Shown one piece after another: positions 16,354 through 25,413 of a stretch of 64,000 nucleotides of DNA. Origin of the DNA: Aulosira sp. FACHB-615 (lineage in GTDB: Bacteria; Cyanobacteriota; Cyanobacteriia; Cyanobacteriales; Nostocaceae); the NCBI RefSeq assembly GCF_014698045.1, contig NZ_JACJSE010000004.1, positions 506,300 through 570,299 on the forward strand, read 5' to 3'. The translations under genes and the position numbers were made by a program. The first letter of the stretch is position 1; each line of letters opens with the position of its first letter. Under the pieces are notes generated by a model, which made no database searches, had not been told where the DNA came from, and was given only the letters and a program-made list of their open reading frames with translations.

Positions 16354-17558
16354 AAATTTTCAGGATTTGTTGCTGCTGCTTGGGCAAAAAAATGATCAAC
16401 ACCAAAACCAACGGCTCTGTTTTTGCGAGATAATTCGGCTGCTAGTTTAAGTGCAGCTTGTCTACCAATGACAGTCTCAAATACAGAGGAAAATACAGCA
16501 TCAATTTTATGTTGTTGGCAAAACTGACGCAGCTTTGATGGTGAACCAATAATTCCGGGTTTAAGGACAAAAATTCCTCGCCAGCCTTGTTGATAACAAC
16601 TGAGGAGTTGTTGGAGTGTGGCGACAGATTCATCTAATGCGATCGCAGTTCGGTAAAATTTACTTAACTCCAACATCCCCGCTAAGTCTTTCACAGGTAG
16701 GGGTTGTTCTAAAAATTCAATTTCTGCGGTAACTTCACCCTGAATTTTGTCACAAGTCTCTAGCCATAACTCGGCTTCTTCATAGCTGAGTCCACCGTTA
16801 GCATCGAGGCGCAGTTTAGCTGAGGCGGGTAAGCTACGACATAGGTTATCAAAAATTGCGAGTTCTGTGGCGATCGCATCAACACCAATTTTCCATTTAA
16901 ATGTACGATATCCTTCTTCCCACAGCTTTTGCCATTGTTGTAAAGCCACCTCACCCGCAGCAAGTAACCCACTACACCAGAATTTCTCACGTATGGGTAG
17001 CGGGTGTGGGGAGAGAGGGGAGTGTGGGGAGTGTGGGGAGTGTGGGGGGAAAGATTTCTTCACCATCCTCCCACCCTTCCCACTCCCTACTCCCTCAAAC
17101 GCTGACTCAAACCCAAATTGACAAGCGGGTAAATCATCAGGAATTGCAAAAATAGTTTCAGATGTAATTTCTTTGGGTAGTTGGCGACAAAAATCTAAAG
17201 CTTGTTCTAAAGTTTCCGAAGCAAACCAACTAATAGGCGCAATTTCTCCCCAGCCAACATTCCCCGCTTCATCAACCAGACGCAGAATAATTCCCTCGCG
17301 CATCTCCCAAACACCATGATGAGTAGTAAGCGGACGCGCAAATTTACGCTGGTAAGGACGAAATGTGAAAAGTGCTGAGTGCTGAGTGCTGAGTGCTGAG
17401 TTGGGAGTGCTGAGTTGGGAGTGCTGAGTGCTGAGTGCTGAGTTGGGAGTGCTGAGTTGGGAGTGCTGAGTACTGAGTGCTGAGTGCTGAGTGCTGAGTG
17501 ATTTACACTGAGCGAAGTCGAAGTGTGAATGTTGAGGTACAAATTTATCTGCGTTCAT
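16338..17558 (-). CDS. menC: o-succinylbenzoate synthase MenC with repeat-encoded N-terminus and internal insertion
   Basis: This enolase-superfamily enzyme dehydrates SHCHC to o-succinylbenzoate. The enzyme begins at about residue 64 (FTFRPYQRKFARPL, then HHGVWEMREGIILRL). Catalytic parts are FKWKIG (Lys, residues 220-225), RLDANGG (metal Asp), EFLEQPL, ALDES and FVLKPG. Total length is 406 against roughly 320-330 for relatives. Residues about 20-63 are translated CAGCACT repeats (STQHSAL units), and residues about 155-192 come from a GTGTGGGGA array. I see no ATG, GTG or TTG in frame between the ATG at 17558 and residue 64, so the repeat must be translated if the protein is made. Confidence 0.92.
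   Translation of the reverse strand: MNADKFVPQHSHFDFAQCKSLSTQHSALSTQHSQLSTPNSALSTQHSQLSTPNSALSTQHSALFTFRPYQRKFARPLTTHHGVWEMREGIILRLVDEAGNVGWGEIAPISWFASETLEQALDFCRQLPKEITSETIFAIPDDLPACQFGFESAFEGVGSGKGGRMVKKSFPPHSPHSPHSPLSPHPLPIREKFWCSGLLAAGEVALQQWQKLWEEGYRTFKWKIGVDAIATELAIFDNLCRSLPASAKLRLDANGGLSYEEAELWLETCDKIQGEVTAEIEFLEQPLPVKDLAGMLELSKFYRTAIALDESVATLQQLLSCYQQGWRGIFVLKPGIIGSPSKLRQFCQQHKIDAVFSSVFETVIGRQAALKLAAELSRKNRAVGFGVDHFFAQAAATNPENLWNNL
16993..17095. repeat. GTGTGGGGA array element inside menC
   Basis: Several GTGTGGGGA units followed by TTCTTCACCATCCTCCCAC. The same composite (array plus TTCTTCACCATCCTCCCAC) occurs after sdhB at 37215-37295. Inside menC it encodes a Ser-Pro-His-rich loop. 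Confidence 0.85.
17371..17500. repeat. GTGCTGA (STRR) array inside menC
   Basis: Seven-base GTGCTGA units with interspersed GTTGGGA variants, about 18 in all, encoding the MenC N-terminal STQHSAL-type repeat. Seven-base units make a 21-base (seven-codon) frame period, so the array is open in this frame. Confidence 0.9.
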
Positions 17559-17606
17559 CTGCGTTCATCTGCGGTTAATTATTCTTTTCGTACCTCTGAC
17601 GACTCA

Positions 17607-18506
17607 TCACCCAATAAAAAACCCTACACCTAAAAACAAACAACTCCAGAAATGCACAGCCACCGCGATAAATTTACAATTGCTAACTTTGTCTGGATAG
17701 TTGTGATTTTCTTGGACGTGGCGACATAATTTGAAAGCGGATGGTAAACTCAACCAACTCAATAATGTCCAGACTGGGAAGATTCCCAAAATCACCAACA
17801 ATAAAGATAAAGGATAGATACTGGCGGTAAACCAAACTAAAACTTTTGCACCGTTGGCTGTACCTAAACGCACAATTGGCGATCGCTTTCCTGCGGCTAT
17901 GTCATCCTTAACTTGGTGAAAGTGTGAACAAAACAAAATTAAGCTAGTTACAATCCCAACAATCACCGAAGCTGTAAAACTAGCCACTGACCAAGTTTGA
18001 GTTTGGCTGTAATATACCGTTGGCACTAACAAAGGCCCAAAGGCAAAAAAGCAGAGAATTTCGCCTAATCCTTGGTATCCTAGCCGAAAGGGTGGCCCTT
18101 GGTACATATAACCCAAAGCACAAGCCACTAACATCATGATGATCACAGTTGGGTCTTGTTGCCAAGTAGCGATCGCGAGTATTCCTAACAACCCAATTAC
18201 CAAACACAGATTTGCTAACCAAAATATTAGTGACTTCTTCCCCGTTAAATTCACTAGAGAATGATGTTTATTTTTATCGATTCCTGTTTCAGAATCAAAC
18301 ACATCATTACTCAAATTTTCCCATACCAGAATTAATATTGCTGCTCCTAAAAAAGTTAAAAATACTGTTGTATTTAAATTCTTGGTTTCGGCAAAAGCAA
18401 TTGCTGTTCCTATCCAGATAGGCATAATCGCCACACTGTACATTGGTGGTTTAATTGCCGCCATCCACAGCTTATTTTTGGAATGTGAAATCTGCTTGGT
18501 AGTCAT
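17607..18506 (-). CDS. menA: 2-carboxy-1,4-naphthoquinone phytyltransferase MenA
   Basis: This 299-residue integral membrane UbiA-family prenyltransferase attaches the phytyl chain to the naphthoquinone ring in phylloquinone synthesis. The first Asp-rich motif is NLSNDVFDSETGIDKNKHH (residues about 64-83) and the second lies in FHQVKDDIAAGKRSP. Around eight hydrophobic helices are visible. It is first in the menA-menC-menE run, 48 bases before menC, so the three are probably co-transcribed. Confidence 0.94.
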   Translation of the reverse strand: MTTKQISHSKNKLWMAAIKPPMYSVAIMPIWIGTAIAFAETKNLNTTVFLTFLGAAILILVWENLSNDVFDSETGIDKNKHHSLVNLTGKKSLIFWLANLCLVIGLLGILAIATWQQDPTVIIMMLVACALGYMYQGPPFRLGYQGLGEILCFFAFGPLLVPTVYYSQTQTWSVASFTASVIVGIVTSLILFCSHFHQVKDDIAAGKRSPIVRLGTANGAKVLVWFTASIYPLSLLLVILGIFPVWTLLSWLSLPSAFKLCRHVQENHNYPDKVSNCKFIAVAVHFWSCLFLGVGFFIG

Positions 18507-19152
18507 TAGTTAATATTGATTGCTTATCAAAATAGAATCCAGCCTATAGGAATCCGGTTTGATTTCTGAATTTATTTGTGTAGGTAGGGAATAGGGAATG
18601 GAGAGTCGGGAGTAGGAAAGAAGCCTGATCTGAATGTACTGATTTTTTTCAGAAATCAAATATGAGTCCTATATAGCCATATTAAATGATTTACAAACAT
18701 CTCTCTACCTTGTCTACCCCCTCCTCCTTGTCTCCCTTGTCTCGGTTATTCACACATCAAATATGACTGCTATATCTTGGGGTATGAATCAATAATTTCA
18801 ACCCTCAAGAAATCTCAAAACTAGTTGTCTAGAATTAATAACTGGCTTACATCCCCACCAATTAATTCTGCCTCCTGAATCCTGACTTCTGAATTCTTAT
18901 TTAATTATTTTACCCAGTAATTAGCCCTGAATAGTCAGCACTTTTTTGAACTGATTAACCATATCCTTAGTAAAACTTATTCTTTAGTTGCAGGCTGAAA
19001 CTGAGCATAGATTGTCAGCGTTTGGTAATACCTAAAACAAAGCAAACTATACTCTGGTGAAATGTCGTCTGAATATGTTACCTGTAGAAATAGACCATGA
19101 TTAATTACACTTTAGGAAGATTACTTAAAAAAAATTTACTATTCCTAGATCC
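18507..19152. other. divergent menA/menF intergenic region
   Basis: Contains a miniature element at 18672-18774 and CTTGTCT tandem units. The 300 bases before menF are AT-rich and should hold its promoter. No gene. Confidence 0.6.
18672..18774. mobile_element. TATAGC-bounded miniature element, copy 1
   Basis: Bounded by TATAGCC and ACTGCTATA. Its inside (ACATCTCTC, CTCCCTTGTCT, TTCACACATC) matches, in reverse orientation, the element at 46433-46508. It is therefore a dispersed element of about 76-103 bases. Confidence 0.7.
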
Positions 19153-20568
19153 ATGACAGTTTCACCATGTCGTAACAACTTCTTTGTAACGCACAAAGAC
19201 ATATACCAATTTCTGTTAGCGGTTCAAGAAAATTGCCTCACCAATAATTGTCGGCAAATTGTGAGTATTTCCCTAGAACTCGACTGGGTTGATCCTTTAG
19301 TTGTATTAGATAAACTAGCGCAAGCAAATGAAATAAATTTTTACTTTGAGAATAGAGGTAAAGGCGAAGCGATCGCCGCGATTGATGCTGTCACAAAATT
19401 ACAAATTAATGGGCAAGACCGATTTAATCAAGCAGAACATTTTATCAAAAGTTGTCTAAAAAATATAATTCCTTTTGGAGATATTCACAAACCTTTAGCA
19501 AGCCCCCGTTTTTTTTGTTACTTTAGTTTTTTTAACCAAAATATTCAAACAGATTATCCTTTTCCTTCCGCGACGATATTTTTACCGCGCTGGCAAATAG
19601 CTGTAAAAAATCAGGACTGTATCTTAGTCGCTAACCTATTAATCACAGCCAACACCAATTTAGATAAAATTTGGCATGATTTATGGAGTAAAGTCGAACT
19701 AATTAATTCTTTAGAATATTTCTCACCTAAACTTGACTTTTTCTCAACCCACTTGAGTAAACAACCTGTAACGCAAGGTACAGCATTTAAGCGTTCTGTT
19801 GTTTCGGCTTTAGAAAAAATCCAAGCTAGTCATCTCAGCAAAATTGTTTTAGCAGATGCTTTAGATGTCCGGGCAAATCATCAGTTTAATTTATATAAAT
19901 CATTAGATAATCTCCGACAAATTCATCCTAATTGTTATGTTTTTTCCACCAGTAATGGTAAGGGACAAAACTTTATCGGTGCAAGTCCAGAAAGATTAAT
20001 TTGTATTCAAAATCAACAATTAATCACCGATGCTTTAGCGGGTTCTGCGCCACGGGGTAAAACACCAGCCGAAGACGCGGCGAATGCAAATCGCTTACTC
20101 AACAGTGAAAAAGAAAGACACGAACACTCATTAGTCATTGATTTTATAACTCAACGCTTATCACAACTAGGATTATCCCCCCAAACATTACCGCCACGTC
20201 TGCGACAGCTATCTAACATCCAACATTTATGGACACCCATTAGCGCCACCGTTCCCCCTCACGTCCACCCCTTAAAAATTGTGGCGCAACTGCATCCCAC
20301 ACCAGCCGTTGCTGGCGCAGCGCGAGACGTGGCTTGTGCAGAAATTCGGCGTTACGAAAGCTTTGAAAGGGGTTTATATGCTGCGCCTCTGGGTTGGATA
20401 GACTCGCAAGGTAACTGTGAGTTCATTGTGGGGATTCGTTCGGCATTAATTGATGGCGATCGCGCTAGACTTTACGCAGGTGCAGGTATCGTCGCCGGTT
20501 CTGACCCCGATAAAGAATTTGCTGAAGTCCAACTCAAACTCCAGGCGTTATTGAAAGCGTTAGTTTAG
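19153..20568 (+). CDS. menF: isochorismate synthase MenF
   Basis: This 471-residue enzyme converts chorismate to isochorismate, the entry to phylloquinone synthesis. The C-terminal half is the chorismate-binding fold: KIVLADALDVRA, ASPERLICI, DALAGSAPRGKTPAEDAANA, and the HPTPAVAGAARDVAC and YAAPLGWID blocks that hold active-site residues. The N-terminal 200 residues are weakly conserved, as usual. It is divergent from menA; menB, menD and menH are not in the window. Confidence 0.93.
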   Translation: MTVSPCRNNFFVTHKDIYQFLLAVQENCLTNNCRQIVSISLELDWVDPLVVLDKLAQANEINFYFENRGKGEAIAAIDAVTKLQINGQDRFNQAEHFIKSCLKNIIPFGDIHKPLASPRFFCYFSFFNQNIQTDYPFPSATIFLPRWQIAVKNQDCILVANLLITANTNLDKIWHDLWSKVELINSLEYFSPKLDFFSTHLSKQPVTQGTAFKRSVVSALEKIQASHLSKIVLADALDVRANHQFNLYKSLDNLRQIHPNCYVFSTSNGKGQNFIGASPERLICIQNQQLITDALAGSAPRGKTPAEDAANANRLLNSEKERHEHSLVIDFITQRLSQLGLSPQTLPPRLRQLSNIQHLWTPISATVPPHVHPLKIVAQLHPTPAVAGAARDVACAEIRRYESFERGLYAAPLGWIDSQGNCEFIVGIRSALIDGDRARLYAGAGIVAGSDPDKEFAEVQLKLQALLKALV

Positions 20569-20970
20569 TCATTGGTTATTGGTCATTTGTCATTAGTTCT
20601 TTGTCAGTACAAATGACCAATAGCTCTAAGTTGTGCGATCGCTCTGAAAACCTGTCATTGCGTTCGCGTAGCGTCTCGCAGAGAGGAAGAACGACGTAGG
20701 CGTAAGACTTCCCGCAGGGTAGCAATCGCCAAAACTACGGGATTATGCGATTACTTCGCTCCGTTATCACTGCGCTCGTAATGACAATTTAAGGAGGCTA
20801 TAACGTCTGAAACCCTTGTAGCTACCACTTGTGTGTACACCGTAGCCTTTTTAAGGGGGTCGCCGTAGGCGGGGGGATCTAAATCTAGGATGAGTAAAGC
20901 TTTATCCGAAAAGTATTGACTCGACGATTAGATCCCCGACTTCTTGAAGAAGTCGGGGATCTGGAAAAAC
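20569..20970. other. repeat-rich intergenic region between menF and the CHAT gene
   Basis: Holds GTCATTGG/GTCATTTG-type repeats, the dispersed GCGTTCGCGTAGCGTCTC fragment near 20660, a 20-base block at 20828-20847 shared (inverted, one mismatch) with 12530-12549, and a 31-base palindrome at 20931-20961. Confidence 0.65.
20931..20961. repeat. 31-bp palindrome, copy 1 (3' side of CHAT gene)
   Basis: Perfect 15-base arms starting GATCCCCGACTTCTT around one central base. It lies 9 bases after the CHAT gene stop, where it could end transcription. Further copies are at 24925-24955 and 62434-62464. Confidence 0.85.
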
Positions 20971-23900
20971 TCAAAATCGCTCAAATAACCACTCATCGCC
21001 AACAATCGCCTCTAGCAGTTGCACCAAACGCGGGATAAAATAATTAGGGTCATTTAACCGTTGCTGCACAAACCAAGCATCAAAAGCTTGCGGTTCAATA
21101 CCTTGAGCAGTAGCCGCACTTGCTAAAATATCAAAACTGCGCTGTTTCAACTCCTCTAACTGCGGATGCTGATCACCGCGAACTTGACAGAGAAACATTG
21201 CAACTGCACCTAGCAAAGCTTTCATTTTATCGTCTGCTCTTAATAGCTTATACATACTATTAATCGTAGTTACGGTATCCGCTAAGGGTGTAGAAATTCG
21301 CAGGCATAGCCATACAGCTTGAGCAAGGTAGATAACTCCCTTTGTTTCATCAGTAACCCCTAAGTTACCCAATGTGGTAAATAAATCTACGTAAGCATGG
21401 ACTTGTCCAAGGATTTGGGCTGCTTGCAGATTTAGTTCTAATTGTTTTGCTTTATCTCCCCTTTTTCTTTCACAGTAAGCCATGCTGTTTAAAGTCGCGG
21501 CTTTCCCTTGGACATAGTTGATGCTTTCATAAATTTTCTCAGATTGGTGTAATAATGTGAGCGCACTGGTTATGTCTCCCTGTTTAGCTTTTAAAAGAGC
21601 TATTTCATGTAAAGTCGCGGTTTTATTATGAAGATCATGAATACTGTCAAAAATTTCAAAACATTGTTGAAACTGTGTAAGCGCACCAGGTATGTCTCCT
21701 TGTTGGGCTGTTAAACGAGCCATTTCGTGTAGCGTCGTCGCTTTCCCTTGAAGATCGTGGATGCTTTCAAAAATTTCAAAAGATTGTTGGAACTGTGTAA
21801 GCGCAGTAGGTATATTTCCTTGTTGGGCTGTTAAACGAGCTATTTCGTGTAGCGTCGCCGCCTTCCCTTGAAGATCGTGAATACACTCTTTGATATACAA
21901 AGATTGTTGGAACGATGTAAGCGCACCAGGTATGTCTCCTTGTTGGGCTGTTAAACGAGCTATTTCATGTAGAGTTGCAGCTTTACCTTTGACATCATTG
22001 ATCCTGTCAAAAATTTTCCCAGACTGCTGGAAAAATCCAATTGCACCAAATATGTTTCCCTGTTGTGCTACTAAAGAAGCCATGTTGTTGAGAATTGTGG
22101 CTTTTTTTGTTAAATCATCCTCTGGGCAAAGTTCTAAAGCTCGTTCATAATGCGTCAATGCTTCCTTGACAAAGCCCAAAACTACTTCCGCCCTAGCAAT
22201 TGTTCCTAAAATCCGGTAATCTTCACCCAATTGCAGAATTTCTTGGCATAGTTCCCACGCTTCTATATATCGGCTGTTGTTGACCCAATAATTTGCAATG
22301 TTATCTCCCACACTAACAGCAATTTCTTTTTCTTCTGCTAACACTGCTAACCTAACTATTTCTCGTGCTTGTTCTTCATTCTTGTTATCCAATTCTTCCC
22401 ACCAACTGCGGTAAATAATCTGCGTCGCTGCTTTTTGCGTGGTTTGCCATTCTTCTTCAGTTAATAGCGGTTGCAGCAAGGGTGCTAAAATCGTCGTCAC
22501 TCGATATTCTGGCGTTTGCTTGGCGTAAGTCGTCCCTGATTCCACTAGGCTGAGGCTAATTAACTTGGGGAGTGTACTTCGGCTGCGCTCAGTAACCAGG
22601 GAGTTTACTTCGACTTCGCTCAGTAAACGGGGGGTAGGGAATGGCGAGTTTACTTCGACTTGGCTGTGGCTCACTTCAACTTGGCTTTGGCTCACTTCAA
22701 CTTGGCTGTGGCTCACTTCGACTTGGCTGTGGCTCACTTCGACTTGGCTGTGGCTCACTGAGCGAAGTCGAAGTGAGCAAACAGAGTTAATAATATCGAT
22801 TGTCACCGGCAAACGAAACACACTCAACTGAGCGAGAAACTTTTTCTCCTCATCCTCCAAAGCATTTAACAGCGTTTCTGCCAAAATATTCTCTCGAAAC
22901 TTAAGCTGTACACCCTCCAACTTTGTCAACAATTCTTCTTCCGCTACATCTGGTAACTGCACTACTTCCACCAACCACTTCAACAAGCGCGGATTTCCAT
23001 CAGCAATTTTGAGAAGGCGCTGCTTTTTCACTTGCAGTCGCACATCCCCATCCAATTGCCAGTAAATTTTATTAATATCCGCCTCACCCATCGCCGCTAA
23101 TTTTTCCAAATGCAGACGATGGGGAGGTAAGGTATTTTCTTCCAAATAACGACAGGTGACAATCAACCGACTTTCCGCTTGATTTTCTGCCAACGCTGCA
23201 CACAACGCGGCTAACACATCATAAGCAGCCGTCGTCATCCGCAAACTACCATCAGCCACATTCTCTTGGGGGATATTCTGCTCAAAATCATCCAAAACCA
23301 ACAACACAGGCTTATCGTGTTCGTCTTCTATCGCTTCAAAAAAGTTCTGCAACCGCCCTTTAAACGAAATTCCCGGTTGATTTAACAAAGCTGGTACACC
23401 TGCAAACCGTTCATACTTACTCGCCAGCTTGTTAATTAACCCTACCTCATCCACCACCCCAATCAACACCACCCGTTCAAAATTCGGGCGTTGCGCTTGC
23501 ACCCGCGTACACAACCGCGCCGCCAGGGAACTCTTACCCAAACCCCCCATCCCCGCAATAAATACGCCGATATCATCGCTAGTTTGTTTTAACGCCCGCA
23601 TTCCCCGTTGTAATGCTTTTCGTCGCCCGACAAACTCCCCATGACTAGCAACTTTAACGATGTTATTTTCATCCAGAAATTCACTTTCAGGCGGTGTAAA
23701 CTTCAACTTCTCCCGCTTTTTAGTATTTAGCGGTGTCACTAACTCCCCAATAGCGCGACTATCCCGATAAATTCGTAATAAATGCCAATCACTGCGTTCT
23801 TTAGCAATCATCTCTTGCTGTGCAGCTTTGACAGCATCTTCCACCGTCGCCCCAGTCGCCAAAGCGTGATAAAGTGCCTGAGCCGCAATAATACCAGTTC

Positions 23901-24840
23901 TATCAAATACTGGACGCGCCCAACCCAAAACTACACCCGCACCCGCTTTCACTAAAGCCTCCGCCATTGAAGGGACTGTTCCTTGGTTGGCAATTTGCCC
24001 AGTATGACAGCCAGAGAGAAACACCACACGCGGAAAACGATTTTGAAAAGCTTTTGCTAAATCATCAACGGTAGTAAATTCTACTTTTCCTTCATCATCT
24101 TCTGTGATGAAGCAGGGAGTATAATCCTTAATTTTGCGACCTTTAGGCAGATAACGCCCTAACTCTGCTTCTGTAAAAATTACCCCGTGTCCCGTCAAAT
24201 GGAACACATCAAAATAATCTTTTGCCTCTGACTGAACTAAATTCCCCAATTCAATAACGGAGCCACTTTCCTCGACAATCAAAGCTAAACGCTGTTCTTT
24301 CGTCGCTGTGAGGATATTCTTTTCTTCTTCCTCAAATTGTAGCGGTACAATACCAGGATGTTCTGGTGAAGTCGCCATAAACAACAGCCGCAACGGCCGA
24401 TTTTGGACATCCAAAACACTAGTATTTCTTTGCTGCACAGTCCGCACAGGTACGGGTGCATTATGTCTTTGCAGTAAAAACACTGTGCCATCATGTAACA
24501 ATTCCCAAGGCAAATGTGCCAAGCCTAACGCCACTTTCTGCGTTTGGGGGTTTAAACTTTGTGCTTCACTGGTTTGAATTAAATCTAAATATATGCGCCC
24601 TTCATCTGTCTCATCTAACGCCCTCCTTAGCCATCCTTCCTTACCATCCAGCCAAGAATACAGTTCACGCCCAATATTCCGCAATTGTGCGGTGTCATCC
24701 AGTTTTTGAGAGTAATATTTTTCTTCACACAGATTAATTAAACTGGCTAACTTATCAGCATCTAGACGGCGTGTACCGTAATTGCAGCGCAATTCAAAAG
24801 TTTGGTTTTGGCTAAGAGCAAAGGTGAAGGTGAAAGCCAC
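20971..24840 (-). CDS. CHAT protease-like/STAND ATPase/TPR multidomain protein
   Basis: A 1289-residue protein. Residues about 100-370 form a CHAT (caspase-like) domain with His218 in HLTGHG and Cys278 in LSGCHTG. An NTPase of the STAND/NB-ARC type follows: Walker A GMGGLGKSSLA (430-440), Walker B VLLVLDDFE (512-520), SRLIVTCRY (sensor). Residues about 688-760 are repeat-encoded (five SHSQVEV-type units). The C-terminus has a series of near-identical 40-residue TPRs (HEIARLTAQQGDIPGALTQF) from about 900 to 1150. By family, such proteins are signal-activated proteases in stress, cell death or defence; the target here is unknown. It is flanked on both sides by the same palindrome. Confidence 0.9.
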   Translation of the reverse strand: MAFTFTFALSQNQTFELRCNYGTRRLDADKLASLINLCEEKYYSQKLDDTAQLRNIGRELYSWLDGKEGWLRRALDETDEGRIYLDLIQTSEAQSLNPQTQKVALGLAHLPWELLHDGTVFLLQRHNAPVPVRTVQQRNTSVLDVQNRPLRLLFMATSPEHPGIVPLQFEEEEKNILTATKEQRLALIVEESGSVIELGNLVQSEAKDYFDVFHLTGHGVIFTEAELGRYLPKGRKIKDYTPCFITEDDEGKVEFTTVDDLAKAFQNRFPRVVFLSGCHTGQIANQGTVPSMAEALVKAGAGVVLGWARPVFDRTGIIAAQALYHALATGATVEDAVKAAQQEMIAKERSDWHLLRIYRDSRAIGELVTPLNTKKREKLKFTPPESEFLDENNIVKVASHGEFVGRRKALQRGMRALKQTSDDIGVFIAGMGGLGKSSLAARLCTRVQAQRPNFERVVLIGVVDEVGLINKLASKYERFAGVPALLNQPGISFKGRLQNFFEAIEDEHDKPVLLVLDDFEQNIPQENVADGSLRMTTAAYDVLAALCAALAENQAESRLIVTCRYLEENTLPPHRLHLEKLAAMGEADINKIYWQLDGDVRLQVKKQRLLKIADGNPRLLKWLVEVVQLPDVAEEELLTKLEGVQLKFRENILAETLLNALEDEEKKFLAQLSVFRLPVTIDIINSVCSLRLRSVSHSQVEVSHSQVEVSHSQVEVSQSQVEVSHSQVEVNSPFPTPRLLSEVEVNSLVTERSRSTLPKLISLSLVESGTTYAKQTPEYRVTTILAPLLQPLLTEEEWQTTQKAATQIIYRSWWEELDNKNEEQAREIVRLAVLAEEKEIAVSVGDNIANYWVNNSRYIEAWELCQEILQLGEDYRILGTIARAEVVLGFVKEALTHYERALELCPEDDLTKKATILNNMASLVAQQGNIFGAIGFFQQSGKIFDRINDVKGKAATLHEIARLTAQQGDIPGALTSFQQSLYIKECIHDLQGKAATLHEIARLTAQQGNIPTALTQFQQSFEIFESIHDLQGKATTLHEMARLTAQQGDIPGALTQFQQCFEIFDSIHDLHNKTATLHEIALLKAKQGDITSALTLLHQSEKIYESINYVQGKAATLNSMAYCERKRGDKAKQLELNLQAAQILGQVHAYVDLFTTLGNLGVTDETKGVIYLAQAVWLCLRISTPLADTVTTINSMYKLLRADDKMKALLGAVAMFLCQVRGDQHPQLEELKQRSFDILASAATAQGIEPQAFDAWFVQQRLNDPNYFIPRLVQLLEAIVGDEWLFERF
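22652..22758. repeat. five 21-bp tandem repeats inside the CHAT gene
   Basis: Units of the form ACTTCGACTTGGCTGTGGCTC, some with CAAC instead of CGAC. Because 21 is a multiple of three, each unit adds seven residues (SHSQVEV) without breaking the frame. Flanked by the CTTCGGCTGCGCTCAGTA dispersed repeat. Confidence 0.9.
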
Positions 24841-24924
24841 GGTTACTTAAGTAGTGACTATAGTTACTGTTGCTATGATATCGCGCGATTTTGGAAAGTT
24901 GCAGCAGAATATTGTAAAAACTAA

Positions 24925-24955
24925 GATCCCCGACTTCTTAAAGAAGTCGGGGATC
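24925..24955. repeat. 31-bp palindrome, copy 2 (5' side of CHAT gene)
   Basis: Perfect 15-base arms GATCCCCGACTTCTT around one central base, between the CHAT gene start and the divergent antitoxin gene. Confidence 0.85.
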
Positions 24956-25038
24956 TCAATCTGAATTTATGTCAAAATATGAAAATAAGACAAATTACAA
25001 TAAAAATTTCCTCACTCTACATAATTGGGAAAAACTTT

Positions 25039-25413
25039 ATGACTACTAATTTAAACAACAATGAAGTAAATAACTTATCCAAACTCAATTATTCTGTATT
25101 AATAGAAGCAAAAAACAATGGATATCAAGCCACAGTTTGGGGTTTACCAGACTGTCAGGTATTTGCAGCCACGCGGGAAGATGCACTAAATAATTTACAT
25201 ACACTGGTGAATAGTCGCTTAAAAAATGTCGAAATAGTTACTCAAGAAATAGAAACACCTTCAGAACATCCTTGGATGAAATTTGCAGGAATGTTTAAAG
25301 ATGACCCACAATTTGATGATATGCTGGCAAATATCGAAGCATATCGACGCGAATTAGATGCAGAAATGGCAGAATATTACCGCCAATTGGATGCAGAACA
25401 AGGCAAAGAATAA
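25039..25413 (+). CDS. HicB-like antitoxin of a PIN toxin pair
   Basis: From the ATG at 25039 the protein has 124 residues. Residues about 15-65 (YSVLIEAKNNGYQATVWGLPDCQVFAATREDALNNLHTLV) have the HicB partial RNase H-like pattern. The C-terminal 50 residues (HPWMKFAGMFKDDPQFDDMLANIEAYRRELDAEM) are the kind of tail that binds a PIN toxin. An upstream ATG at 24979 is in frame, but it adds a residue run (MKIRQITIKISSLY) with no conservation cue. The last base overlaps the toxin start, so translation is coupled. Confidence 0.82.
   Translation: MTTNLNNNEVNNLSKLNYSVLIEAKNNGYQATVWGLPDCQVFAATREDALNNLHTLVNSRLKNVEIVTQEIETPSEHPWMKFAGMFKDDPQFDDMLANIEAYRRELDAEMAEYYRQLDAEQGKE

Noticed and set aside
17371..17500. 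Possible CRISPR array
   Set aside because: Units are 7 bases with no spacers of 30 or more bases; it is an STRR array. No cas gene is present.
22565..22831. Plus-strand frame with repeated LTSTWLW units
   Set aside because: It is only the antisense reading of the 21-bp repeats inside the CHAT gene.
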